A stretch of DNA of 64,000 nt from Frigidibacter sp. GTDB taxonomy: Bacteria; Pseudomonadota; Alphaproteobacteria; Rhodobacterales; Rhodobacteraceae. Under the pieces are notes generated by a model that did no database searches, had not been told where the DNA came from, and saw nothing but the letters and a program-made list of their open reading frames with translations. The position numbers and the translations under genes were made by a program. How positions within the stretch are numbered: the first letter of the stretch is position 1; every line of letters begins with the position of its first letter. The stretch lies in the NCBI RefSeq assembly GCF_030695035.1, contig NZ_JAUYTT010000005.1, positions 62,001 through 126,000 of the forward strand, given 5' to 3'. Positions 55,776-64,000 of the stretch are shown in pieces.

Positions 55776-57362
55776 ATGATCAGCAGACGCAACTTTGGGA
55801 AATATTCGCTTGGGGCCGGGGCGGCGACGCTGTGGTTGCCGAAGTCGCTGGCTCACGCGCAGGACGGGGTCCGCCCGACGCTGACCATCGCCGTCGACAA
55901 TCTCTGGGCCAATATCAACACCATCAACGGGATTTCGACCACCACACGGCGGTTCTTCCCCAACATCTACTCGCATCTGGTCGAGCGGGACTACATCGCA
56001 GATGAGCAGGGGCTGGCGCTGGTGCCGGGCCTTGCGACCGAATGGTCGCGCGATGGCAAGGTCTGGACGATCAAGCTGCGCGAGGGCGTGAAATTCCACA
56101 ACGGCGAGACGATGACCGCCGAGGATGTGGCCTTCACCCTTGGGCCGGAACGGCTGTGGGGCGAGAGCCCGTTCGAGCCGCGGGGCAAGACCTTCACCGC
56201 GGGCTTCGTGCGGGTCGAGGCCATCGATGACCTGACGGTCGAGATCGAGACAGAGCGCGAAGACCCCTACATCCCCGGCAAGCTGACAGGCTATATCGGG
56301 TTCGTCGTGCCGAAGGCGGCCTATCTGGAAATGGGCGTCGATGCCTTTGGACAGGCCCCCATCGGCACCGGCCCCTACCGGGTGACGCTGTTCCGGTCCG
56401 GCGAAGTGCTGGAGATGGAGGCGTTCGACGACTACTGGGGCGGCACGCCGCCGGCCGAAAAGCTGATCTGGCGCATCGTGCCGGAATTTGCGGGCCGGAT
56501 GGCGGGGCTGGTCTCGGGCGAGTTCGACTTCATCGCCAACATCCCCACCGACCAGGAAGCGCAGCTTGCCAGCTATGACGAAGTGATCGTCGCGCGGGCG
56601 CTGGCCGGCAACTACCCGGCATTTGCCTTCAACACCCGGCCCGACCCGGAAGACAACCCGCTGGTGGATGTGAACCTGCGCAAGGCAATGGTGCAGGCCA
56701 TCGACATGGACGCCATCGTGCAGGCGCTGTTCGGCGAGACGACCTTCCACCCCGCCGTGCCGTTCAACTTCCCCGAATATGGCGATTTCTACGACCCGGA
56801 CATGGTGAACCCGCTGCCCTATGACCCCGAGGCGGCGCAGGCGCTGGTCGAGGCTTCTGGCTATGACGGGCAGGTGTTGCGCTGGCACATCACCCGGCAG
56901 TTCTACCCGAACTACGAAGCCGCGGCAGAGATCATGGTCGAGCAGTGGCGCCAGATCGGCGTCAACGTGCAGGCGGTGATCCTCGACAACTTCGAGCTGG
57001 TCTATACCCGCCCCTACCACCTGATGAACATGTCGATGTCGACGGACTTCATCCCCGGCGACCCCTATCAGCCGCTGTGGCTGGACTGGGGCCCGACGGC
57101 AAGCCGGTCTACCGCGCATTGGAAGACCTGGGACCCGACGCCGGAATATCTGGCCGCTGGCAAGGAGTTCGAGGAAGCAGTGGAGTTCGAGGAGCGCAAG
57201 GCTGCCTATCTGAAGCTGTCGCAGGCCTGGCAGGACGTGACCCCGGGGTATTACCTGTGGAAGAGCGTCTATAACTGGGCCCACCGCGCCGATATCGAGT
57301 TCGTGCCGCGCCCCGATGGCGAAATGCGCCTCTTCGGCGATTACATGACGCTGCCGGCGTGA
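55776..57362 (+). CDS. Substrate-binding protein of the peptide-type ABC transporter (family 5)
   Basis: A 528-residue solute-binding protein of the DppA/OppA family. The N-terminus MISRRNFGKYSLGAGAA has a twin-arginine motif (S-R-R-N-F) and a cleavage region near AHAQDG, so Tat export is likely. VWTIKLREGVKFHNGE and TGPYRV are family markers. It lies 29 bases after the permeases, with the ATPase encoded later in the same run. Confidence 0.92.
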   Translation: MISRRNFGKYSLGAGAATLWLPKSLAHAQDGVRPTLTIAVDNLWANINTINGISTTTRRFFPNIYSHLVERDYIADEQGLALVPGLATEWSRDGKVWTIKLREGVKFHNGETMTAEDVAFTLGPERLWGESPFEPRGKTFTAGFVRVEAIDDLTVEIETEREDPYIPGKLTGYIGFVVPKAAYLEMGVDAFGQAPIGTGPYRVTLFRSGEVLEMEAFDDYWGGTPPAEKLIWRIVPEFAGRMAGLVSGEFDFIANIPTDQEAQLASYDEVIVARALAGNYPAFAFNTRPDPEDNPLVDVNLRKAMVQAIDMDAIVQALFGETTFHPAVPFNFPEYGDFYDPDMVNPLPYDPEAAQALVEASGYDGQVLRWHITRQFYPNYEAAAEIMVEQWRQIGVNVQAVILDNFELVYTRPYHLMNMSMSTDFIPGDPYQPLWLDWGPTASRSTAHWKTWDPTPEYLAAGKEFEEAVEFEERKAAYLKLSQAWQDVTPGYYLWKSVYNWAHRADIEFVPRPDGEMRLFGDYMTLPA

Positions 57363-58174
57363 AGCACGCGCTGAAAGACATGACGGTCGCGGAGTTCCGC
57401 GACCGTCTGGCCGAGGATCCGGTGATCCTGCTGCCGCTTGGCAGCCATGAGGAGCAGGGCCCCCATGCGCCGATGGGCGATTATCTTCTGGCCGAAGAGA
57501 TCGCCCTGCGCGCGGCCAAGGCGTCGGGTGCCATCGCCGCGCCCTGCCTGCCCTTTGGCTATGCCGAATTCTTCCGCGGCTATCCTGGCGGCATCCAGCT
57601 GCGGGCGGCGACGTTCTGCGCGGTGATCGAGGATATGGCGACCTCCTTCCTCGACCATGGCATCCGGCGGCTGCTGATCGTGAACGGGCATTCCACCAAC
57701 GCCTCGCTGATCGATCAGACGCTGCGCGGCATCCGCCGCCAGACAGGGGTGGCCGTCGCCTCCATCGACCTGTGGCGGTCTATCCCGGATAGCCTGTGGA
57801 CGCAGATCCACGGCCCTGGCGCCGCTCAGGCGCGCGGGCATGGCGGCGATCCTGTCACCTCTGTCTCGATGTATCTGCGTCCCGACACGATGCGCCCCGA
57901 CCTGATGCGCGCCGCTGTCCCGGCACAGGCGATGGGGCTGCCGGCCATGGGCGTAAGCGGCGTGCGCTTCGAAGGCTTGCCGCTGAACCTGCCGCTGGAC
58001 GGGCATGAGTTGCACCCCGACGGGATGCTGGGCGGCGATCCGGCGCTGGCCTCGGCCGAGGCGGGGCGGCTGATCGTCGAGCATCTGACGGGGCATTGCG
58101 CGCGGCTGGTGGCCCACTTGCGCCAGCACGACCCGCGCCAGCTTAATGCCGGGGCAGGGGGGGCAGGAGCATGA
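57359..58174 (+). CDS. Creatininase family amidohydrolase
   Basis: A 271-residue metal-dependent amidohydrolase. Metal ligands are visible in LPLGSHEEQGPHAPMGDYLL (Glu, His, Asp) and RRLLIVNGHSTN, with a later GHGGDPVTS block. Known members hydrolyse creatinine or other cyclic amides, or act in cofactor synthesis (MftE, ArfB). The GTG start overlaps the preceding stop as GTGA; ATG seven codons later is possible. Position inside a transporter operon suggests it acts on the imported compound. Confidence 0.85.
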   Translation: MKHALKDMTVAEFRDRLAEDPVILLPLGSHEEQGPHAPMGDYLLAEEIALRAAKASGAIAAPCLPFGYAEFFRGYPGGIQLRAATFCAVIEDMATSFLDHGIRRLLIVNGHSTNASLIDQTLRGIRRQTGVAVASIDLWRSIPDSLWTQIHGPGAAQARGHGGDPVTSVSMYLRPDTMRPDLMRAAVPAQAMGLPAMGVSGVRFEGLPLNLPLDGHELHPDGMLGGDPALASAEAGRLIVEHLTGHCARLVAHLRQHDPRQLNAGAGGAGA

Positions 58175-59814
58175 CAGACCCGATTCCGCAAACTGGCCCA
58201 CTGATCGACATCCGCCATCTTTCGGTGCCGCTGCCACGCGGCGCCGACCGCCCCTTCGCGGTCGAAGACCTGTCGCTGACGCTGAACCGGGGCGAGATCC
58301 TGTGCGTCGTCGGCGAAACCGGGTCGGGCAAGTCGCTGACCGCGCTGTCGCTGATGGGGCTGCTGCCGACCAACCTGCCACGCCCGCAAGGCGAGATCAT
58401 GTTCGAAGGCCGCGACCTTCTGCGCCTGTCCCGGAGCGAGCGGTTGCGGCTGTCGGGGCGGCGGCTGGCGATGGTGTTTCAGGAACCCATCGCGGCGCTG
58501 AATCCGATCTACCGCGTCGGCGCGCAGGTGTCCGAAGTGTTCCGCCTGCATACCGACCTGAAGGCCGCCGAGATCCGCGAGAAGGTGATCGAGCTGTTCC
58601 GCGAGGTGCGCCTGCCCGACCCCGAAGCGATCTTGCGCGCCTATCCGCACCAGCTGTCGGGAGGGCAATGCCAGCGGGTGATGATCGCCACCGCGCTGGC
58701 GCTGGACCCGGCGCTGCTGATCGCCGATGAGCCGACGACGGCGCTGGATGTGACCACGCAGGCGCAGATCCTGAAGCTTATGCTGGACCTGCGCAGCACG
58801 CATGGCACCGGCATCTTGTTCATCACCCATGACTTCGGGGTGGTGGCAGAGATTGCCGACCGGGTGGCGGTGATGCGCCACGGCAAGCTGGTCGAGATCG
58901 GCACCCGCGATGCGGTGCTGAACGATCCGCAGGCCGACTATACGCGGCAACTGATCGCTGCCGTGCCGCGACTTGCCCCCAAGACCACGGCGGCCGTGCT
59001 GGGCGAGCCGGTGCTGCGCGCCGAAGGGCTGACCAAGACCTACAAGACCCGCACCCTGATCGGCGCCAGCCGCGAGGTTGCGGCGCTGAAGGGTGTGGAT
59101 GTAACCCTGCGGCGCGGCGAGACGCTCGGCCTTGTCGGGGAAAGCGGCAGCGGCAAGTCCACGCTGGCGCAATGCGTGATCCGTCTGGTGGAACCGGACG
59201 GGGGCGAGGTTGTGATCGACAACGGCGCCTTCACCGGCCTGACCGGCAGTGCCCTGCGCCATGCCCGGCGCAAGGTACAGATCGTGTTCCAGGACCCCTA
59301 CACCGCGCTCGACCCCCGCCACGCGGTCGGCGACGCGATTGCCGAGGGGCCCATCATCCACGGCCTGCCACGCGAGGAGGCAAAGGCCCGCGCGCTGGAC
59401 CTGATCGAGGCAGTGGGGCTGGAGCGCAGCGCCGCCCGGCGCTTTCCGCATGAGTTTTCGGGCGGCCAGCGCCAGCGCATCTGCATCGCCCGCGCGCTCG
59501 CCGTGCAGCCCGACCTGCTGATCGCCGACGAGAGCGTGTCGGCGCTGGATGTGTCGGTGCAGGCGCAGATCCTCGAGCTGCTGGCGCAGATGCAGAAGGA
59601 TCTGCAATTCGGCCTGCTGTTCATAACCCATGACCTGCGCGTCGCCTCTCGCATCTGCGACCGGATCGCGGTGATGCAGCGCGGAGTGATCGTGGAGCAG
59701 GGACCGGCGGCCGAGCTGTTCGCCAATCCGCGCGAACCCTATACCCGCGAGTTGCTGTCGGCCGTGCCCGGGCGCGACTGGCAGGACCGCCCGAGCCAAG
59801 GACAGCAGCCATGA
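58171..59814 (+). CDS. Fused two-domain ABC ATPase (DppD-DppF type)
   Basis: A 547-residue protein with two complete ATPase domains. Domain 1 has Walker [13 protein letters not shown] near residue 50, signature [10 protein letters not shown] and Walker [13 protein letters not shown]. Domain 2 has [12 protein letters not shown] near residue 325, signature FSGGQRQRI and [12 protein letters not shown], where Ser replaces the usual Pro-Thr after the catalytic Glu. It powers the adjacent permeases and overlaps both neighbours by 4 bases. Confidence 0.94.
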   Translation: MTDPIPQTGPLIDIRHLSVPLPRGADRPFAVEDLSLTLNRGEILCVVGETGSGKSLTALSLMGLLPTNLPRPQGEIMFEGRDLLRLSRSERLRLSGRRLAMVFQEPIAALNPIYRVGAQVSEVFRLHTDLKAAEIREKVIELFREVRLPDPEAILRAYPHQLSGGQCQRVMIATALALDPALLIADEPTTALDVTTQAQILKLMLDLRSTHGTGILFITHDFGVVAEIADRVAVMRHGKLVEIGTRDAVLNDPQADYTRQLIAAVPRLAPKTTAAVLGEPVLRAEGLTKTYKTRTLIGASREVAALKGVDVTLRRGETLGLVGESGSGKSTLAQCVIRLVEPDGGEVVIDNGAFTGLTGSALRHARRKVQIVFQDPYTALDPRHAVGDAIAEGPIIHGLPREEAKARALDLIEAVGLERSAARRFPHEFSGGQRQRICIARALAVQPDLLIADESVSALDVSVQAQILELLAQMQKDLQFGLLFITHDLRVASRICDRIAVMQRGVIVEQGPAAELFANPREPYTRELLSAVPGRDWQDRPSQGQQP

Positions 59815-60485
59815 AGAAATACCAGATCGGCCCGCGCCCCGAGGCGGTGGAGGAGGCGCTGCTTGTCGGCTTCCGCGAGGTGGAGATTGCCACCATCGGC
59901 CATTTCCGCCACCGCGGCTTTGTTAGCCGCGAGCTGCGCCCGATTGCGCCGATCACAGGCACGCTGACCGGCACTGCGGTGACGGTGGCGATCCCCGGCA
60001 CCTGTTCGACCATGCTGCACCATGCGATGTCTGTGGTACGGCCCGGCGATGTGGTGGTGATCGATCGTCTGGGCGATACGCGCCACGCCTGCCTTGGCGG
60101 CGGAGTCGCCTTTGCCGCCAAGGTCGCCGGGGCGGTGGCGGTGGTGCTCGACGGTCCCTGCACCGATTCCGATGAGATCATCGAGGTCGGCCTGCCGGTG
60201 TTCTGCACCGGGGTTTCGGCGATCACCACGCGGCTCAACGATCTGGGCGGCGCGGTGAACCTGCCGGTGTCTTGCGGCAACGTCCCGGTGATGCCCGGCG
60301 ATCTGGTGGTGATGGATGCCTGCGGCGTGCTGATCCTGCCGCCGGACGAAGCGCCCGAGGTGCTCGCCGAGGCCGTGGCACGGCAGGCCCGCGCAGGCCG
60401 CAACCGCGGCCTGATCGAGGCAGGGCAGAAGCTGGGCGATCTGTCGGGCGCCAGCAAGATGATCGCCGCGGCGCTGGAAGGGTAG
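59811..60485 (+). CDS. RraA-like protein (aldolase/decarboxylase fold) lacking the usual Arg
   Basis: A 224-residue RraA-family protein. Family blocks are VVVIDRLGDTRHACLGGGVA and VNLPVSCGNVPVMPGDLVV. Characterised members are 4-hydroxy-4-methyl-2-oxoglutarate aldolases, oxaloacetate decarboxylases or the E. coli RNase E regulator RraA. In the aldolases a DGxxRD motif carries the substrate-binding Arg; here the equivalent reads DGPCTD, with Thr instead. It ends the transporter/creatininase operon, so a role in that pathway is likely but the reaction is open. Confidence 0.8.
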   Translation: MKKYQIGPRPEAVEEALLVGFREVEIATIGHFRHRGFVSRELRPIAPITGTLTGTAVTVAIPGTCSTMLHHAMSVVRPGDVVVIDRLGDTRHACLGGGVAFAAKVAGAVAVVLDGPCTDSDEIIEVGLPVFCTGVSAITTRLNDLGGAVNLPVSCGNVPVMPGDLVVMDACGVLILPPDEAPEVLAEAVARQARAGRNRGLIEAGQKLGDLSGASKMIAAALEG

Positions 60486-60684
60486 AGCCAAGGTCAGGCT
60501 GTCACGCTCTCCAGTGCCGGAGGGCAACTGGCTGTGACGGCCAGCATCTGGATGTCCGGTGCTCATAAAAATTTCCGCTTTGCCCGCGACGGCGCCGGTA
60601 AAGCAAAGGCATGATCGGGGAGAACCTGCTGTTGTGTCGCCGGGACTCCCGCTACGATGCTCATCAAGCAGCCCGGAGGACGAC

Positions 60685-61974
60685 ATGGATCTTATCGCAA
60701 AGGCGGCCGCAGCGGTCGGCGGCACGGTGGCGCTTCTGCGTCGTATGGGGTCGCCTGCACATCAGGCTATGGGACCAAGCCCGCAGATCCCCGAGGCGAA
60801 AAAGCAGGGCATCATGACCCTGAAGATGCCCGTCGCCAAAGGTTGGGTGGAGGGCCACGTTCCCACCTGCGCGCCGGGCCTCAAGGTCAACGCCTTTGCC
60901 TCCGGTCTGGAGCACCCGCGCTGGATCGAGGTTCTGCCGAATGGCGATGTTCTGGTGGCAGAGTCCAAAGAGCAGGCCGGGCCGCCCAAGACCATGATGG
61001 ACCATGCGGCCCAGGCGGTGATGCGGCGGGCCAAGGCCATCGGCGAAAGCGCCAACCGGGTGACGCTGTTCCGGGACGCGAATGGCGACGGGGTGGCCGA
61101 GATCCGCGAGATCTTTGTCCAGAACCAGAATCAGCCCTTCGGCATGGCGCTGATCGGCGAGAAGTTTTACCTCGGCAATACCGACGGGATCGTGGTCTTC
61201 GACTATACCCCGGGGGCCACAGCCCTGACGGGGAGCGGGCAGAAGCTGGTCAGCTTCAAGCCGCGCGGGCACTGGACGCGCAGCCTGATCGTGTCGCCCG
61301 ATGGCACCAAGGTCTATGCCGGCGTCGGGTCACTGTCGAACATCGCCGATCAGGGGATGGAGGTCGAAGAGGGCCGCGCCGCGATCTGGGAGCTGGATAC
61401 CCAAACGGGCGCGGTGCGTATCTTCGCCTCGGGCCTGCGCAATGCCGTGGGGATGGCGTGGGAGCCTGTGACCGGCACGCTCTGGACCGTCGTCAATGAG
61501 CGTGACGGGCTGGGAGATGAAACGCCCCCCGATTACCTGACCTCGGTACAGGACGGGGGCTTCTATGGCTGGCCCTATTGCTATTGGGGCCGCACGGTAG
61601 ATGACCGGGTGCCGCAGGACGCAGCCCTCGTCGCCCGCGCGATAACGCCGGATTATGCCTTGGGCGGGCATACGGCGTCGTTGGGGCTTTGCTGGATGCC
61701 CGCCGGGACATTGCCGGGCTTCGGGGATGGCATGGTGATCGGGCAGCACGGATCGTGGAACCGCTCGAAGCTCAGCGGCTACAAGCTGATCTTCGTACCC
61801 TTCGAGAATGGTCGCCCAAGTGGCCCGCCCCGGGACATCCTCAGCGGTTTCCTGTCCGATGACGAGAAAACCGCCTATGGACGCCCGGTCGGGGTGACGA
61901 TCGGTCCGGACAAGACATCGCTATTGATGGCGGATGATGTGGGCGACGTCATCTGGCGCGTCACGGGCGCTTGA
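60685..61974 (+). CDS. PQQ-type sorbosone dehydrogenase-like beta-propeller protein
   Basis: A 429-residue glucose/sorbosone dehydrogenase-family propeller. Markers include GLEHPRWIEVLPNGDVLVAES near residue 75 split over the first blade, NQPFGMALIGEKFYLGNTDG, ASGLRNAVGMAWEP, and GFYGWPYCYWG near the active site. Members oxidise sugars or aldehydes with PQQ in the periplasm, but here the N-terminus has only a short Ala-rich stretch and no clear signal peptide. The ATG has a GGAGGA ribosome site. It is separate from the preceding operon by 199 bases. Confidence 0.78.
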   Translation: MDLIAKAAAAVGGTVALLRRMGSPAHQAMGPSPQIPEAKKQGIMTLKMPVAKGWVEGHVPTCAPGLKVNAFASGLEHPRWIEVLPNGDVLVAESKEQAGPPKTMMDHAAQAVMRRAKAIGESANRVTLFRDANGDGVAEIREIFVQNQNQPFGMALIGEKFYLGNTDGIVVFDYTPGATALTGSGQKLVSFKPRGHWTRSLIVSPDGTKVYAGVGSLSNIADQGMEVEEGRAAIWELDTQTGAVRIFASGLRNAVGMAWEPVTGTLWTVVNERDGLGDETPPDYLTSVQDGGFYGWPYCYWGRTVDDRVPQDAALVARAITPDYALGGHTASLGLCWMPAGTLPGFGDGMVIGQHGSWNRSKLSGYKLIFVPFENGRPSGPPRDILSGFLSDDEKTAYGRPVGVTIGPDKTSLLMADDVGDVIWRVTGA

Positions 61975-62065
61975 CCGGCCGCTGAAACGGTCCCGCGCGG
62001 GAGGCTTCCCTGCTTGCGGCTCCAATGCCTTGGCGACAGGCCGTTCCCGATGGGGGGCGCGGCCC

Positions 62066-62362
62066 TCACCTGTTGCCGTCGATCCACTTCGACATCAGCC
62101 CCTTGTCGCGGAAGCACTCGTCCGGGACGGCGCGCCGCTTGATCCGGGCGATGCGCTCGGCGAAGGCCACCTGCTTTGAGGTCGGTCGACTGTCTGTTGC
62201 TGGGACCGGCGTCAACGCGGCCTGCGCTTCGATCCAGGCGCTTAGCGACCGCCGATCCTGCTGGATCTCCCAGGGCAGAAGCGTCTGGTTCCGCATCGCC
62301 AGTGCGCGGGCATAGGCGATCTGGCGGGGCGTGACGGGAAGGGTAAAGGTGGTGTCTTCCAT
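62066..62362 (-). CDS. 98-residue protein with two internal repeats, under a LexA-type box
   Basis: Not recognised with confidence. The protein is two copies of a ~37-residue unit offset by exactly 50 residues: T11-Q47 and T61-N97. Shared positions include Thr11/61, Gln14/64, Ala16, Pro30/80, Asp36/86, Ser41/91, Trp43/93 and Ile44/94. The start ATG 62362 was chosen over an upstream ATG (62488) because GAAGGA precedes it and a promoter lies at 62393-62421, inside the longer frame. A GTTC-N7-GTTC box in that promoter suggests SOS control, hence a DNA-damage role by inference. Confidence 0.72.
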   Translation of the reverse strand: MEDTTFTLPVTPRQIAYARALAMRNQTLLPWEIQQDRRSLSAWIEAQAALTPVPATDSRPTSKQVAFAERIARIKRRAVPDECFRDKGLMSKWIDGNR

Positions 62363-62392
62363 CGGGGAAAATCCTTCACTGCTTGGCTTTCC

Positions 62393-62421
62393 TATATAGA
62401 ACATAAAGGGAACAAAATCAA
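62393..62421 (-). promoter_or_regulatory. Promoter with embedded LexA box for the two-repeat protein
   Basis: On the minus strand TTGATT (62421-62416), a 17-base spacer and TATATA (62398-62393), 31 bases before the ATG. The spacer contains GTTC-CCTTTAT-GTTC (62413-62399), an exact match to the alphaproteobacterial LexA operator GTTC-N7-GTTC, placed where a repressor would exclude RNA polymerase. Confidence 0.75.
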
Positions 62422-62488
62422 GACACCCTTCGCAGCATGGCGATTTTAGGGCCAACTGACCAAGAGCGAGAATCTCTTTGCACTCCAT

Positions 62489-62510
62489 ATGAGTTGTGAT
62501 ATCAACTCAT
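62489..62510. promoter_or_regulatory. Palindromic operator candidate before the branched-chain amino acid ABC operon
   Basis: ATGAGTTG-TGATAT-CAACTCAT, 8-bp perfect arms around 6 bases, ending 42 bases before the binding-protein start. Size and form fit a GntR- or MarR-type repressor site. No regulator gene is adjacent in the window. Confidence 0.5.
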
Positions 62511-62552
62511 AGCGCGGATCGGGGAGGATCGGCGCTTCCAGGGAGGGAACAC

Positions 62553-63719
62553 ATGAAAACGCCGTTTCGGGTGGCGCTGAGCGCTGCCGTCATCGCTGCC
62601 TCGGGCACGATGGTCAGTGCCGACACGATCAAGGTTGGGGTGATCGCAACATTTTCGGGGCCCTTTGCCATCTATGGCAAGCAGTACCGCGAGGCCATCG
62701 AGGTCTATGTGGCCGAGCATGGCACCACTGCCGGTGACCACGAGATCGAGTTCATCTACAAGGATGTCGGCGGCGTCAATCCCGACACGGCCCGCGCGCT
62801 GGCGCAAGAGCTGCTGATCCGCGACCGGGTGGACTACCTCGCGGGCTTCACCTTCACACCAAATGCCCTGGCCGTGGCGCCGCTGATCGACCAGTCTGAA
62901 ACGCCGACGGTGATCTTCAACGCGGCCACCTCCAGTATCAACAAGCAGTCGGAATTCTATGTCCGCACCAGCTATACCCTCTGGCAGGTAACAGAGCCTC
63001 TGGCCCGTTGGGCCTGGGACGCGGGCATCCGCACCGTCGCCACCACCGTGTCCGACTACGGCCCCGGGATCGACGCCGAGAATGCCTTCCGCACGTCCTT
63101 TACTGCGCTTGGCGGCGAGGTGGTGGACAGTGTCCGGATGCCGCTGAGCACGACCGATTTCACACCCTTCATGCAGCGCGTCCGCGATATCGAACCCGAC
63201 GCACTGTATACTTTCCTTCCTGGCGGACCGCCTACTTTCGGCTTTGCCAAGACCTACAACGAGAACGGCCTGGCCGAAGCCGGGATCCGGTTCTTGGGAA
63301 CTGCCGAGACCGAAGAGGTGAACCTGCAGGGATTGGGCGATGCCGCCATCGGCCTGACCACCGCCTATCACTATTCCGGCGCCCATGACTCGGACCTGAA
63401 CCGCCAGTTTTCCGCCAGGCTGGCCGAGATGTTCCCCGGCTCCGTGGCGAACTGGTCCTCGGTCGGCGCCTATGACGGTACGCATCTGATCTATGAGATG
63501 GTGCGCGCCGCCGGCAGCGACGGCCCCGCCGCCATCGAACATGCCAAGACGCTGGCCTGGGAAAGCCCGCGCGGCCCGGTCGAGATGGACCCCGAGACCC
63601 GCACCGTCATCCAGAACGTCTATATCCGCCAGGTCGAGCGCGATGCGGCAAGCGGGCTGCTGGTCAACCGCGAACAGGGCGTCATCGCCACTGTCGGCGA
63701 TCTGGGCTGGGACAGGTAG
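62553..63719 (+). CDS. Branched-chain amino acid-type ABC transporter substrate-binding protein (LivK-like)
   Basis: A 388-residue periplasmic binding protein. The signal peptide covers residues 1-23 (MKTPFRVALSAAVIAAS, cleavage near VSA-DT). IKVGVIATFSGPFAIYGKQY and the receptor-ligand-type body with DYGPGIDAENAF fit the Leu/Ile/Val-binding group, whose members also carry amides or aromatic acids. The ATG has a GGGAGG ribosome site. A permease follows after 77 bases. Confidence 0.9.
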   Translation: MKTPFRVALSAAVIAASGTMVSADTIKVGVIATFSGPFAIYGKQYREAIEVYVAEHGTTAGDHEIEFIYKDVGGVNPDTARALAQELLIRDRVDYLAGFTFTPNALAVAPLIDQSETPTVIFNAATSSINKQSEFYVRTSYTLWQVTEPLARWAWDAGIRTVATTVSDYGPGIDAENAFRTSFTALGGEVVDSVRMPLSTTDFTPFMQRVRDIEPDALYTFLPGGPPTFGFAKTYNENGLAEAGIRFLGTAETEEVNLQGLGDAAIGLTTAYHYSGAHDSDLNRQFSARLAEMFPGSVANWSSVGAYDGTHLIYEMVRAAGSDGPAAIEHAKTLAWESPRGPVEMDPETRTVIQNVYIRQVERDAASGLLVNREQGVIATVGDLGWDR

Positions 63720-63796
63720 CCAGCCCGTCAGCCCCTCGAACCCGGAACGTTCAAGCCAGTGCCGACGGGATGCCGTCGTGTCAGCGGGGAAGACTC

Positions 63797-64000
63797 ATGT
63801 CCTTAACTCTCAACATTCTTGTGGATGGCATCGCCTACGGGATGATCCTTTTCATCATCGCGGTCGGCCTGTCGGTGACCATGGGCCTGATGCGCGTCAT
63901 CAACCTTGCCCATGGCGGCTTCGCCCTGATCGGCGGCGCATTCGCGCACTGGCTGACGATGGCGCAGGGTGTGGGCTTCTGGGTCGCCCTGCCGCTGGCG
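63797..64000 (+). CDS. Branched-chain amino acid-type ABC permease (LivH-like), 3' end outside window
   Basis: The first 68 codons of an inner-membrane permease. ILVDGIAYGMILFIIAVGLS forms the first membrane segment, followed by TMGLMRVINLAHGGFALIGG, the hallmark of LivH permeases. It is in line with the binding-protein gene upstream and presumably followed by livM, livG and livF homologues beyond the edge. Confidence 0.9.
   Translation, partial: MSLTLNILVDGIAYGMILFIIAVGLSVTMGLMRVINLAHGGFALIGGAFAHWLTMAQGVGFWVALPLA

Noticed and set aside
62363-62488. N-terminal extension of the two-repeat protein starting at 62488
   Set aside because: The extension contains the promoter and LexA box, has no ribosome site at its ATG and does not continue the repeat pattern.

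Overview
The window is a high-GC alphaproteobacterial chromosome segment, most likely from the Rhodobacteraceae (Paracoccus/Rhodobacter/Gemmobacter-like). The reasons are the gene order secB...dnaQ-coaE-aroE-maf / rho-mnmE-mnmG-rsmG-parA-parB, the complete NepR-EcfG-PhyR general stress response locus, the alphaproteobacterial LexA box type, and protein signatures such as the MFHVKH start of MnmG. Genes are densely packed with many 4-nt ATGA/GTGA overlaps. No tRNA, rRNA, insertion sequence, prophage or CRISPR array was recognised. The window starts inside addA and ends inside a livH-type permease gene.

Layout. 1-18.3 kb holds housekeeping and envelope genes: addA (3' part), trxA, a phosphotransferase, hslV-DUF2157-hslU, a lipoprotein hydrolase, smr-mltA-timA on the minus strand, fxsA, secB, idi, and tamA-tamB. 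18.3-25.1 kb is a general-stress island: a tandem PRC-barrel protein, an operon of nepR-ecfG-sensor kinase divergent from phyR, then DUF1328, DUF883, holin-X-like and YihY genes, with several GGAAC-N16-(C/G)GTT promoter matches. 25.4-28.9 kb holds xylB and the minus-strand set dnaQ, coaE, aroE, maf.

At about 29.53-29.95 kb lies a non-coding, partly AT-rich gap with a cluster of DnaA-box-like nonamers. Genes diverge from it on both sides (maf leftward, hemJ-rho-mnmE-mnmG-rsmG-parA-parB rightward). This is the best candidate for the chromosomal replication origin. Two perfect 16-bp parS sites lie inside the 5' ends of mnmG and rsmG, a few kb from it and just before parAB.

37.3-45.1 kb: YbaN-family protein, hemW, ridA, rdgB and rph on the minus strand, hrcA-grpE on the plus strand, and mutS convergent with grpE. 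The grpE-mutS gap holds an inverted pair of a family-type extragenic repeat. 45.3-50.2 kb: a malic enzyme-phosphotransacetylase fusion, a PfkB sugar kinase, a class IV aminotransferase and a sulfotransferase-like protein. 50.3-60.5 kb looks like one catabolic unit: gamma-glutamyltransferase-like, 2-hydroxyacid dehydrogenase, a LysR regulator, a peptide-type ABC transporter, a creatininase-family hydrolase and an RraA-like protein that appears to lack the aldolase arginine. 60.7-64 kb: a sorbosone dehydrogenase-like protein, a small two-repeat protein with a LexA box placed between its -35 and -10, and the start of a branched-chain amino acid ABC operon.

The least explained items are the LexA-controlled 98-residue protein, the transporter/creatininase/RraA pathway and the structured grpE-mutS gap. 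The rest is largely conserved core genome. All calls come from reading the sequence; no database search was run.
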